Assembly: GCA_025358295.1 (NCBI GenBank)
Contig: JANYJY010000074.1
Location: forward strand, 1 to 64,000
Direction: 5' to 3'
Length of the DNA stretch: 64,000 bases
Source of the DNA: Gammaproteobacteria bacterium
GTDB taxonomy: Bacteria; Pseudomonadota; Gammaproteobacteria; Steroidobacterales; Steroidobacteraceae
In this document: piece by piece, positions 28,840 through 37,083 of the stretch
Numbering within the stretch: position 1 is the first letter of the stretch
How the letters are laid out: the number at the start of each line of letters is the position of its first letter
Translations under genes and position numbers: made by a program
The notes under the pieces: model-generated
Databases searched by the model: none
What the model saw: the letters and a program-made list of their open reading frames with translations, nothing else
Told to the model about the DNA's origin: nothing

Positions 28840-29247
28840 ATGACTTTGAGCGATATCATGACCGTGCGGATCGTCTCCGTCGAAATGGACGACAGGCTGG
28901 AGGCCGTCAAGGAGATCTTCGACACCATGCACTTTCACCACTTGCTGGTGCTGGACGAGCATAAGAAACTCTGCGGCGTGATCTCCGACAGGGATCTGTT
29001 CCGGGCCTTGAGTCCCTATGTCGGGAGTGCCGCAGAAACTGCTCGCGATCTTGCCACGCTCAATAAACGCGTTCATCAAATCATGAACAAGGCGCCGATC
29101 ACTTTGCGCCCGCATTCAACAATCGTCGATGGCGCCAAGTTGCTTCTGGCGAATCGCATCTCGTGCATTCCGGTGGTCGATGACGATTTCAAGCCGGTAG
29201 GCATCGTCAGTTGGCGCGACCTCATTAAATCCATGGTGCCCGGCTGA
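28840..29247 (+). CDS. CBS-domain pair protein
   Basis: A 135-residue protein made of two CBS motifs: MTLSDIMTVRIVSVEMDDRL through CGVISDRDLFRA, then IMNKAPITLRPHSTI through VGIVSWRDLIKSM. Stand-alone CBS pairs bind adenine nucleotides and regulate partner proteins. The ATG immediately before TLSDIMT is preferred over one 12 codons upstream because CBS1 starts there. No catalytic domain is fused, and neither neighbour (tamA, TetR regulator) gives a clear partner. Confidence 0.85.
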   Translation: MTLSDIMTVRIVSVEMDDRLEAVKEIFDTMHFHHLLVLDEHKKLCGVISDRDLFRALSPYVGSAAETARDLATLNKRVHQIMNKAPITLRPHSTIVDGAKLLLANRISCIPVVDDDFKPVGIVSWRDLIKSMVPG

Positions 29248-29283
29248 TTTGAAAACTTTATGGCCACCCCCCTGTCTAACTTA

Positions 29284-29299
29284 GTTACCGATCGGTAAC
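29284..29299 (+). promoter_or_regulatory. perfect 16-bp palindrome, candidate TetR operator
   Basis: GTTACCGATCGGTAAC is a perfect palindrome 24 bases before the TetR gene's ATG. Its length, position and the ACCGA-TCGGT core are typical of autoregulatory TetR-family operators. Binding is inferred. Confidence 0.7.
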
Positions 29300-29323
29300 A
29301 TATTAGAAATCAATGAGTTGGGC

Positions 29324-29980
29324 ATGACAAGCGATAAATCAGTTACGGCCGGCGGCGAACCCGAGGCCGCACATTGTTCTGCGGCGCCGGCCGCCAAGAC
29401 CCGGGTACGCGACCGCATTTTCGAGACGGCCTGCGATCTGTTTTATCGCCACGGTATTCGCGGCGTGGGCGTGGACACGATCGCGGCGGCAGCCGGCTCC
29501 AACAAAATGAGCTTCTATCGCAGCTTCACCTCCAAGGACGCACTGGTCGCCGAATATCTTCATGAAAAGGAGCGCGAATATTGGGCCTGGTGGGATGCCA
29601 TTGTCACCCGATATCCTTTAGATCCACGACGCCAGGTCGAGGCGTTGTTCGAGGCGCAATTGGAAATCGCGCTGTCCAGCCGCTGCCGCGGTTGCGCGCT
29701 TGGCAACGCAGCAGCCGAAATATCGGATGACGAGGACGAATTGAGCACTCTTGTGCGCGCGTACAAGGTCAAAGTGCGTGAACGGCTGCACGCCATGGCG
29801 CAGGCCATGGGAGCACGCGACGCCGAGACTCTTGGCGATTCTCTGATGCTGCTGTTGGATGGCGGCTATTTCACACGCCTGATCTTCCCTCTCGGCAGCG
29901 GCCCGATTTCTGCGGCGCTGGCCGCGGTGCGCTCGCTCATCGACGTTCACTGTACCCGCCGATCTATTAACGGAACTTAA
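29324..29980 (+). CDS. TetR/AcrR-family transcriptional regulator
   Basis: A 218-residue repressor-like protein. The N-terminal helix-turn-helix runs from RVRDRIFETACDLFYRHGIRGVGVDTIAAAAG through MSFYRSFTSKDALVAEYL (about 28-85). The C-terminal ligand domain contains RCRGCALGNAAAE, found in the YcdC/AcrR-like subgroup. About 25 residues precede the DNA-binding domain. A palindrome directly upstream suggests autoregulation. No efflux or metabolic gene is obviously controlled: the nearest downstream genes form a two-component pair. A TTG two codons earlier is an alternative start. Confidence 0.88.
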   Translation: MTSDKSVTAGGEPEAAHCSAAPAAKTRVRDRIFETACDLFYRHGIRGVGVDTIAAAAGSNKMSFYRSFTSKDALVAEYLHEKEREYWAWWDAIVTRYPLDPRRQVEALFEAQLEIALSSRCRGCALGNAAAEISDDEDELSTLVRAYKVKVRERLHAMAQAMGARDAETLGDSLMLLLDGGYFTRLIFPLGSGPISAALAAVRSLIDVHCTRRSINGT

Positions 29981-30092
29981 CGATCCGGCCACCGCTGTTT
30001 AATGGCCGCGGGCCGAGGGTGTGACGCATGAAATGGCAACGATTTGCGCGCGCAACCCGCTCGAGACTGCGCCAACCCCTGGAGGGCGGCGT

Positions 30093-30773
30093 ATGAAGAT
30101 TCTGCTCGTGGAAGACAACGAGCGGGTCACTCAATTTGTCGTCAAGGGACTGCAGGAAGCCGGTCATACCACCGATCACGCGGCGAACGGCCGCGACGGT
30201 ATGTTTCTCGCCGCTGCGGAGCCCTACGACGTCATCATCATGGACCGGATGCTGCCCGGCGACGTCGACGGACTGGCCATCATCGAGGTGCTGCGCAAGA
30301 CCGGCAAGCGCACGCCCATTCTCATTTTGAGCGCGCTCTCCGAGGTCGACGACCGCATCCGCGGCCTGCGCAGCGGGGGCGACGATTATTTGACCAAGCC
30401 ATTTGCGTTTGGCGAACTGCTGGCGCGCCTCGACGCGCTGCACCGCCGCGCCCAGGGCGTCAACACGGAGTCGCCGCTCACCGTCGGCGACTTGCATATG
30501 GATCCGCTGACACGCAAGGTGACCCGCGGCGCCAGGCCAATCACTCTGCAGCCGCGCGAATTTAAGCTGCTCGAATACCTGATGCGCCACGCGGGCCAGG
30601 TTGTGACGCGAACCATGCTGTTGGAAAACGTTTGGGACTATCACTTCGATCCTCAGACCAATGTCGTCGATGTGCATATCAGCAAACTACGGCAGAAAAT
30701 CGATGTCGAATTCGAGCGGCCGCTGCTGCGCACCGTTCGCAATGCCGGCTACATGGTGAGCGCCGATGACTAG
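30093..30773 (+). CDS. OmpR-family response regulator
   Basis: A 226-residue regulator: receiver domain (1-115) with Asp51 as phospho-acceptor in IIMDRMLPG and Lys102 in YLTKPF, then a winged-helix DNA-binding domain ending in VHISKLRQKID and RTVRNAGYM. The ATG is preceded by GGAGGG; longer frames upstream lack such a site. Its stop overlaps the sensor kinase by 8 bases. The pair resembles heavy-metal or drug-response systems of the CusR/CopR type in organisation, but no metal gene is nearby, so the stimulus is unknown. Confidence 0.92.
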   Translation: MKILLVEDNERVTQFVVKGLQEAGHTTDHAANGRDGMFLAAAEPYDVIIMDRMLPGDVDGLAIIEVLRKTGKRTPILILSALSEVDDRIRGLRSGGDDYLTKPFAFGELLARLDALHRRAQGVNTESPLTVGDLHMDPLTRKVTRGARPITLQPREFKLLEYLMRHAGQVVTRTMLLENVWDYHFDPQTNVVDVHISKLRQKIDVEFERPLLRTVRNAGYMVSADD

Positions 30774-32178
30774 CATGATGCGCTCATCGGCCGTATCCCT
30801 CGCGCTCGGTTATGTGGCACTGGGAATTGCCGCTCTGGTGCTGTTCGCAGCGCCCCTCTGGTACGCGTGGCAGGTGACGATCCAAGAGGGCCGAGCGGAG
30901 ATTCTGCAAGCCGACGCGCAGCGACTGACGGACGTCTATCGCCGCGACGGAGCCGACGGCCTGAAAGCCTTTATCGACGCACGCGTGGGCATGCAAATCG
31001 CCGGCGAAAGGCTACTGTTGCTGACCGATGCCTCGATGCATCCGCTCGCGGGCAATCTGTCGATTTGGCCGTCGACCGTGCCCGCCGTCCCCGGCAACTA
31101 CAGGATCCGGTTCGACCTCACGGACAAGGGTTCGGCTTTGGTGCATGTCGCGATGGTAGGCCACTACTACCTGCTGGTGGGCAGATACAACACGATATTT
31201 GCGCCGCTGGAGACACGCTTCTGGTACGGATTGGCTGCCGCGATCGCAGTGCTGACCCTCGCCGGGCTGATGGTCGGGCTCATCACCCGCCGCGCGCTGA
31301 TGTCGCGGGTTTACAGCATCCGCCAGACCGTATCGGCCATCATGCACGGCGATTTGCAGCACCGCCTGCCGACGCAACGGAACGACGACGAACTCAACAC
31401 CTTGACTTGCACCATCAATGGAATGCTCGAGCAGATCGAGCTGCTGGTGCATGGTGTACGTAATGTCTCCAATGCCATCGCCCACGATTTGCGTACCCCG
31501 CTGGCCGAACTGCGCTCGCGCCTCGAGGAACTGGCGCTCATTCGCCCGCCTGCCGAACAAGCGTATGCGGAGATCGATGGCGCCGTTGCAGACGTCGACC
31601 GTGTTATCCGGATATTCGATGCGCTGCTGCGGCTGGCGGAAATCGATGCGGGCATGCGCCGATCCGGCTTTATTCCGCTCGACGCGGCCGACCTGGCCGC
31701 AAACGCGGTGGAATTCTACGCTCCGGCCGCAGAACTGAAGAACATCGCTCTAGTATCCCGGTCGGACGGTGTTGCCGTGGTTCTGGGCGACCCGGTGCTG
31801 CTTGCCCAGGCGTTGAGCAATTTGATCGACAATGCCCTGAAATACGCGCCAGAGCACGGCGCCATCGAGGTCGTCGTGCGCAAACTCGCCGACGCTACCG
31901 TGGAAATTTCAGTGGCGGACGATGGCCCCGGAATCGCCGATTCGGAAAAAGCCAAGGTCGTGGAACGATTTTATCGGGGCGATGCAAGCCGCGGCACTCC
32001 GGGTGCGGGACTTGGACTTAGCCTCGTGCACGCTGTGGCCAAGTTGCATGGCAGCACACTGCTGCTGTCCGACCGCCACCCGGGCCTGATTGCCTCGGTG
32101 ACTTTAGCGCTGCATGCAACGTATTCCGCAACCATTACGACGCCAACCGTCCTCATGCCCGAACCGCGAGCGTTCTAG
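30766..32178 (+). CDS. HAMP-containing sensor histidine kinase
   Basis: A 470-residue membrane kinase. Two transmembrane helices (about 13-37 and 153-175) bracket a periplasmic sensor of about 115 residues. HAMP follows, then HisKA with His240 in NAIAHDLRTPLAEL, and an HATPase domain with N-box DNALKYAP, DDGPGIAD and GAGLGLSL. It partners the overlapping OmpR-type regulator. Its 3' end overlaps the convergent CapA-like gene by 4 bases. The sensor domain shows no recognisable ligand motif. Confidence 0.9.
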   Translation: MTSMMRSSAVSLALGYVALGIAALVLFAAPLWYAWQVTIQEGRAEILQADAQRLTDVYRRDGADGLKAFIDARVGMQIAGERLLLLTDASMHPLAGNLSIWPSTVPAVPGNYRIRFDLTDKGSALVHVAMVGHYYLLVGRYNTIFAPLETRFWYGLAAAIAVLTLAGLMVGLITRRALMSRVYSIRQTVSAIMHGDLQHRLPTQRNDDELNTLTCTINGMLEQIELLVHGVRNVSNAIAHDLRTPLAELRSRLEELALIRPPAEQAYAEIDGAVADVDRVIRIFDALLRLAEIDAGMRRSGFIPLDAADLAANAVEFYAPAAELKNIALVSRSDGVAVVLGDPVLLAQALSNLIDNALKYAPEHGAIEVVVRKLADATVEISVADDGPGIADSEKAKVVERFYRGDASRGTPGAGLGLSLVHAVAKLHGSTLLLSDRHPGLIASVTLALHATYSATITTPTVLMPEPRAF

Positions 32179-33707
32179 TGACCGGCCGCGGCCGGCCGCA
32201 GCACGGCGACGTTATTCTCGACCGAGGGATCAAGCAACGGCAGCCCGAACTGCTTGGTTGCATCCGTGACCTGGCCGAAAATCGCGGCAGCCACTCGAGG
32301 ATCCTTGACCAGGCGCGGTATTCCGCTCAACGGCAAACGTTCGCCATAGCCATCCTCGATGGGATACAGCCGCAGTTCGGCCAGTTGGTTATTCTCGAAG
32401 CGGCTGACGGCAATCACGCTCCGGAACGTAAAATCATGCGCAAATGAGTCGTGATTGAGCGGCGCAGTCAAATCGTAATCCGTCGCCTTGATGGGGTCTG
32501 CCCATGCAGCCGACAGCAGCGCTCGATTGCCCTGGAACAGATCGTGAGGCAGCGGGTCCTGTACGTCGCTCCAATAAAAATTTCCAAGCCCGTAGAATAC
32601 GGGTCGCACACCGCGTACCGGCGAGCGATACAGTTCGATCGCGCCGAGATTGTGGTTGCCGGTTGTGACGAACATATCCGCGCCGGAATCTATGGCCTCG
32701 TGCGCCAGGCGCTTCAAGAAGTCTGCCGCGCCGCGCGGCTGATCCGCATCGTCGCATCCCTTGCTGCACTCGTGAGAATGGATCGAGACAATGACGAAGT
32801 CCGAATTTTCACGCGCCGAACGGACATTCTTCAGGATCTCGGCCAGGTCCTCCGGATCCATCGCGTACTCATACTCAAAGCCGGTGCCGCGGCGATATTT
32901 CACGTCGAACAACTCAAGGGTCTCGGGCGTGCCCTTGCAGTGATGCCCATGGACCACGCAGTCCGTCTGCGCCAACGTCTTCATGGCGGCATCCGGCACG
33001 ACCACGGTGCGCATCACGTGGAGTGCGTTCAAACCGGGCCGTCCCGGCGCTGCGCCCTCGTGCGGCAGGGCTTCCGTGGTCGGACGAAACGTTGAGGCAA
33101 TCGACACCAATGCCACCCGGGCCCGGGACGCTTCGAGAAATTGGGGCGACCGCGCCAGGCCACGGTCCTCGCCTATGCCGGCATGAACGAGCCCGGCCTC
33201 ATCTAGCAGCCGGCTCGTCTCCCGCATGCCCTCCAAGCCCCAATCTAGCGAGTGATTGTTCGCCCGCGAGAGGATACCGAAACCCATGGCCCGCAGGTCT
33301 TTTGCCACCGACGGCAGGCTGGAGTTGGTCCAATCGCCGTCCCAGGAATAAGGCGCACCTTTGAAGGTGCGTGCATCGAAAATCGTCGTCTCAAGATTCC
33401 CGTACAGCACGTCGCCGGCGCGCAGCACATCCAGAACGGATTTGAATGCCGGGATCCGCTCCGAATACTGGCTCAAGGGCCGCGATATGATCAGATCCCC
33501 CACCGCCCCCACGGTGAAGCCGCCAGGCACATCCGTGCGCATTTCTTGAGCTATCGGCCGCTTCGCATCGAAGCGCCTCAAGTCTTTGATCACGGGATCG
33601 GCAGGCCCATATGCGGGACCCTGCTCGGCGACCGCGAATACCGCCGGCATGATCAGCATCGCCGCAACCGCAGTCGTAGTCGTAGTCGCGCGAATTGGTA
33701 CGCTCAT
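32175..33707 (-). CDS. CapA/PgsA-like metallophosphatase-fold protein
   Basis: A 510-residue protein of the CapA family (capsule poly-gamma-glutamate synthesis, calcineurin-like fold). It has a signal peptide (about 8-27, preceded by a run of threonines from a GTA/GTC-type repeat), GAVGDLIIS (67-75), GNLETTI (103-109), RANNHSLDWG (148-157), SIHSHECS, GNHNLGAIELY and FYGLGNFYW, which are the family metal-site blocks. No other pgs/cap genes are nearby, so a role in polyglutamate synthesis is doubtful; many stand-alone homologues are of unknown function. HSHECSKGCDD is a Cys-containing variant of the usual HxGxE site. Confidence 0.82.
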   Translation of the reverse strand: MSVPIRATTTTTAVAAMLIMPAVFAVAEQGPAYGPADPVIKDLRRFDAKRPIAQEMRTDVPGGFTVGAVGDLIISRPLSQYSERIPAFKSVLDVLRAGDVLYGNLETTIFDARTFKGAPYSWDGDWTNSSLPSVAKDLRAMGFGILSRANNHSLDWGLEGMRETSRLLDEAGLVHAGIGEDRGLARSPQFLEASRARVALVSIASTFRPTTEALPHEGAAPGRPGLNALHVMRTVVVPDAAMKTLAQTDCVVHGHHCKGTPETLELFDVKYRRGTGFEYEYAMDPEDLAEILKNVRSARENSDFVIVSIHSHECSKGCDDADQPRGAADFLKRLAHEAIDSGADMFVTTGNHNLGAIELYRSPVRGVRPVFYGLGNFYWSDVQDPLPHDLFQGNRALLSAAWADPIKATDYDLTAPLNHDSFAHDFTFRSVIAVSRFENNQLAELRLYPIEDGYGERLPLSGIPRLVKDPRVAAAIFGQVTDATKQFGLPLLDPSVENNVAVLRPAAAGH

Positions 33708-33788
33708 CCACCACCTGTGACTTGGAAATGACAGACATGATTATTCCACAGCATTCCAAGTTGTGAGCGTCCGACGTAAGATTCGCCG

Positions 33789-34757
33789 ATGCTCATCAGC
33801 TGCGCCGCGTACCAAGACGGAAAGAAACTTGAGGATATCGAGATCGCACGGATCTCCGAGTATCTGCAACGGCCCAATTGCTTCGTGTGGGTAGCCCTGC
33901 ATGATCCTCCCGCCGCAGATCTCATCGAATTGCAGAAGACATTCGGGTTGCATGCGCTTGCCGTGGAGGATGCGCAAGCCGGCCGCCAGCGCCCGAAAAT
34001 CGAGGAATACGGCGATTCCTTGTTTGCGCTATTGCAAATCGTCGAGCCGCACGAGGACGAATTTCAAGTGGGTGAATTGGCGATATTCGCCGGGCGCAAC
34101 TACGTGCTATCCGTGCGAAATTTGGCGCAGAAGGGCTTTCAGGAGGTACGCGCGCGCAGCGAGCGGGAGCCGGACCTGCTTCGCCAGGGACCGGGGTACA
34201 TTCTCTACGCGCTCATGGATGCGGTGGTCGATCGCTACTTTCCCATCCTTGAATTGCTCGAGGACGAACTCGACGCCGTCGAGCGCCGCATATTCGCGCC
34301 GCAAGGCGTGCCGCGCGAAAGTATCGAAGCGCTCTATGCGCTCAAACAGCGGTTGATGGTCATGAAGCACGCGGTGGCGCCGCTGCTCGAAGGTGTTTCG
34401 AATCTGTCCGGCGCCCGCGTGCCAATGTTGTGCTCGGGAATCACGGTGTATTTTCGCGACGTCTACGACCACTTATTGAGACTCAATCAAACGGCGGATT
34501 CGATTCGGGACACGGTGGCCACCGCCATTTCGGTGAATCTTTCTATGATCACTTTGCAAGAGAACGAGACCATGAAAAGGCTGGCGGCATACGCGGCGCT
34601 GCTGGCCGTTCCCACCATGATCGCAGGCATCTACGGCATGAATTTCGCGCATATGCCCGAACTGCAATGGGCTTACGGTTATCCGCTTTCCCTACTGTTC
34701 ATGGCCGGAATCGACGTCTATCTGTACTTCCGTTTCAAGCAGGCGCGCTGGCTCTAG
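33789..34757 (+). CDS. corA: CorA-family magnesium/divalent cation transporter
   Basis: A 322-residue transporter. A soluble N-terminal domain of about 250 residues leads to two C-terminal helices, the first ending in the universal YGMNF selectivity motif, followed by the periplasmic loop HMPELQWAYGYP and a basic C-terminus (FKQARWL). The length and layout fit CorA, which imports Mg2+ and also Co2+ and Ni2+. It diverges from the CapA-like gene across 81 bases. No M-box-like leader is evident upstream. Confidence 0.92.
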   Translation: MLISCAAYQDGKKLEDIEIARISEYLQRPNCFVWVALHDPPAADLIELQKTFGLHALAVEDAQAGRQRPKIEEYGDSLFALLQIVEPHEDEFQVGELAIFAGRNYVLSVRNLAQKGFQEVRARSEREPDLLRQGPGYILYALMDAVVDRYFPILELLEDELDAVERRIFAPQGVPRESIEALYALKQRLMVMKHAVAPLLEGVSNLSGARVPMLCSGITVYFRDVYDHLLRLNQTADSIRDTVATAISVNLSMITLQENETMKRLAAYAALLAVPTMIAGIYGMNFAHMPELQWAYGYPLSLLFMAGIDVYLYFRFKQARWL

Positions 34758-35061
34758 AAGCTTATATTATCTATATAATTCAATGTATTGAAAGAATACA
34801 TTAATTATAATTATCACTCCAGAACGCCCGGTCAGGATGGAATCCGACCGCCAGTATTTTCTAATTTATTAAAATGTCCGCACGATGTACGACCATTCGG
34901 AAGCAGCCCTCGGTGCGGCCTGCTGGATTGCGGTGGCCGCCGGTTCGCCGCGCGTCGTCTGATTATCATTGTTACTATCAACGTGGAGCGGCGCCGACAC
35001 ACGGTTTCATGTTGCAAGTTCACGCTCCGACCGTACCGGGGATTGCGAAAGGTAGGCGCCT
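34758..35061. other. 304-bp intergenic region with AT-rich island
   Basis: No gene is supported here. The first 70 bases (to about 34825) are strikingly AT-rich within otherwise GC-rich DNA and contain a perfect inverted repeat, AATGTATT (34782-34789) and AATACATT (34795-34802), with a 5-base loop. The rest returns to normal composition and ends in AGGTAGG, the likely ribosome-binding site of the next gene. The island could hold its promoter or a weak terminator for corA. Confidence 0.6.
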
Positions 35062-36963
35062 GTGCACGAGAATAACAAAACACTGAACCCGCTCCTCTCA
35101 GCGGCTCTGCCGCCATTCATCGACGTCGCCACGTTCTGCGCTTTGATCGGCGCCGGATGGTCATTGTCGGCCAGTCATGTTCTGAGCTTTGCCATCGCCA
35201 TGGCATTGAATTACTTACTGAAAGTTCGCTCAACGGTCATCGCGCAGCGGCGCACGCACGACTGGCGCCTGCTCTGCCGCCTGCTGCTCGTGAGTCTGAT
35301 GGCGCTGTTCCTGCGCGGCGGCGTGCTGAGTCTATTATCGCAAGGGTTTGGCTGGGCGGCTCAATTGGCGATACTCCCCGCGGTAATTGCCGGTTTGTCG
35401 GTCGCGGCCCCGGGATATGCGGCGGCGCTGTCGCAAACCGACGGCAGCGAAACGTGGCGCAAATTGGCACTGGGACTCATCGCCTATGCATTTGTGCTTC
35501 GACTGGTATACCTCGGAACTGTCGAGCTTCTTCCGGAAGAGGCTTATTACTGGAATTATTCGCGGCATCTCGATATCGCCTACCTCGATCACCCACCGAT
35601 GGTGGCATGGCTGATTAAGCTCGGCACCGCCGTCTTCGGCCAGACACAGTTCGGCGTGCGCGCCGGCGCGCTGGTCTGTGGAGTCATCACTTCCGTATAT
35701 ATCTATCGGCTCACCCGAAACCTCTTCGGCGAGGCGAGCGCGCTGGCCGCCCTGGCGCTGGCGCAAATCCTGCCCTTCTTTTTTCTGTCGGCTCTGCTCA
35801 TGACACCCGACTCTCCGTTGACCGCTGCGTGGGCAGCCGCGCTCTTTTATCTGGAACGCGCCCTCATAGCCGGCCGCGCCGGAGCGTGGTGGCGACTGGG
35901 CCTCGCGCTCGGCATCGGCGCCGTTTCGAAATACACGGTCGGCTTGCTCGTCCCCGTTACCTTGGCCTTCATGGTGTGGGATCCGAAATCGCATCGCTGG
36001 TGGCGGCGTTGGGAGCCGTATGCGGCGGCGGTCGTGGCGCTTGCCATATTCTCCCCCGTCCTTCTGTGGAATGCTCAGCATGAGTGGGCGTCATTCGCCT
36101 TCCAAACATCCAGACGCCTCGCAGAGGCGCCCAGATTCGCGCTCCACAAACTAATCGCCGCATCATTGATTCTCATCACGCCTACCGGTGTACTCGCCGT
36201 TGCCGCCGCCCTCACGAGTAGCAAGCCGGCGGGAGCGGACGACGAGAAGGCCTCGAGACGTCGGTTATTTCTGTGCATCGCGCTTCTCTTTCCGCTCTCG
36301 GTGTTCACCCTCTTTAGTCTGCGCCATGAAGTGAAGCTGGACTGGACCGGTGGGCCGTGGACCGGCGCGCTCCCCCTCATGGCGGCGGGAATGGTCGCAG
36401 GCGGAGCAAAACTCAGTGGCTTGCAGGCCAGAATCCGCGCCGCATGGATGCCGACCCTCCTAACGATGTTGCTCATCTACGCTGCGGGGCTGCACTACCT
36501 CGCGCTTGGGTTTCCGGGCGTGGGCTATAACAAGCATAACGAATTGATTCCGGTTGGCTGGCGCGAATTCAGCCGCCAGGTGTTGGACGATGCGGCGACT
36601 GTACATGGTGCGGGCGGCGCAGAACCGTTGATTGTCGGTATGGATCGTTACGCCATCGCGAGCGAGTTGGCGTTCTATGGAGCTGACCAGCGCGGCGCGC
36701 CGGTGGCTACATCGAGCACGCATCTTTTCGGGGGCATGGGGCTGATGTATGCACTATGGATGCCGGCCAAGTTGCAAGCGGGCAGGACTCTTCTGCTGAT
36801 TGCCTGGGACCCCAAGGAACTTACCGGAAAAGTCGTCGAATCGCACGCCGAGCGATGGGGCCCTGTCGAAGAGGCGGTATTGACGCATGACGGCCGCGTC
36901 GTGCGCCACTACTATCATCGCCTGGCCTACAATTACCGGGCGCAGGTTTCCGTAGCGGATTAG
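35062..36963 (+). CDS. GtrA-like / ArnT-like (GT83) fusion glycosyltransferase
   Basis: A 633-residue polytopic membrane protein in two parts. Residues 1-125 form a GtrA-like four-helix domain (FIDVATFCALI, then ALNYLLKVRSTV), a module associated with polyprenyl-phosphate-sugar flipping. From residue 135 it is a GT-C glycosyltransferase of the ArnT/PMT type: PEEAYYWNYSRHLDIAYLDHPPMVAW (158-183) is the catalytic loop, with Glu-Glu where many relatives have Asp-Glu. It would transfer a sugar from undecaprenyl phosphate to a periplasmic acceptor such as lipid A. The start is GTG with AGGTAGG upstream. Confidence 0.83.
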   Translation: MHENNKTLNPLLSAALPPFIDVATFCALIGAGWSLSASHVLSFAIAMALNYLLKVRSTVIAQRRTHDWRLLCRLLLVSLMALFLRGGVLSLLSQGFGWAAQLAILPAVIAGLSVAAPGYAAALSQTDGSETWRKLALGLIAYAFVLRLVYLGTVELLPEEAYYWNYSRHLDIAYLDHPPMVAWLIKLGTAVFGQTQFGVRAGALVCGVITSVYIYRLTRNLFGEASALAALALAQILPFFFLSALLMTPDSPLTAAWAAALFYLERALIAGRAGAWWRLGLALGIGAVSKYTVGLLVPVTLAFMVWDPKSHRWWRRWEPYAAAVVALAIFSPVLLWNAQHEWASFAFQTSRRLAEAPRFALHKLIAASLILITPTGVLAVAAALTSSKPAGADDEKASRRRLFLCIALLFPLSVFTLFSLRHEVKLDWTGGPWTGALPLMAAGMVAGGAKLSGLQARIRAAWMPTLLTMLLIYAAGLHYLALGFPGVGYNKHNELIPVGWREFSRQVLDDAATVHGAGGAEPLIVGMDRYAIASELAFYGADQRGAPVATSSTHLFGGMGLMYALWMPAKLQAGRTLLLIAWDPKELTGKVVESHAERWGPVEEAVLTHDGRVVRHYYHRLAYNYRAQVSVAD

Positions 36964-37083
36964 CGATGAGTCGATTGGTCAAGCAACGAGATACCCGGCG
37001 TGCGAATCCGATGGCATGGTTGGGATCCGGTTGTCCCTGGGACCCCAAACGAATACAGCTGTCAGTGGTTCTGCGGTTCGGAC

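Noticed and set aside
32178-32210. GC-rich repeats at the convergent kinase/CapA ends as a shared terminator
   Set aside because: The runs of CGGCCG lie inside the CapA coding end and form only short, imperfect stems with no T-run.
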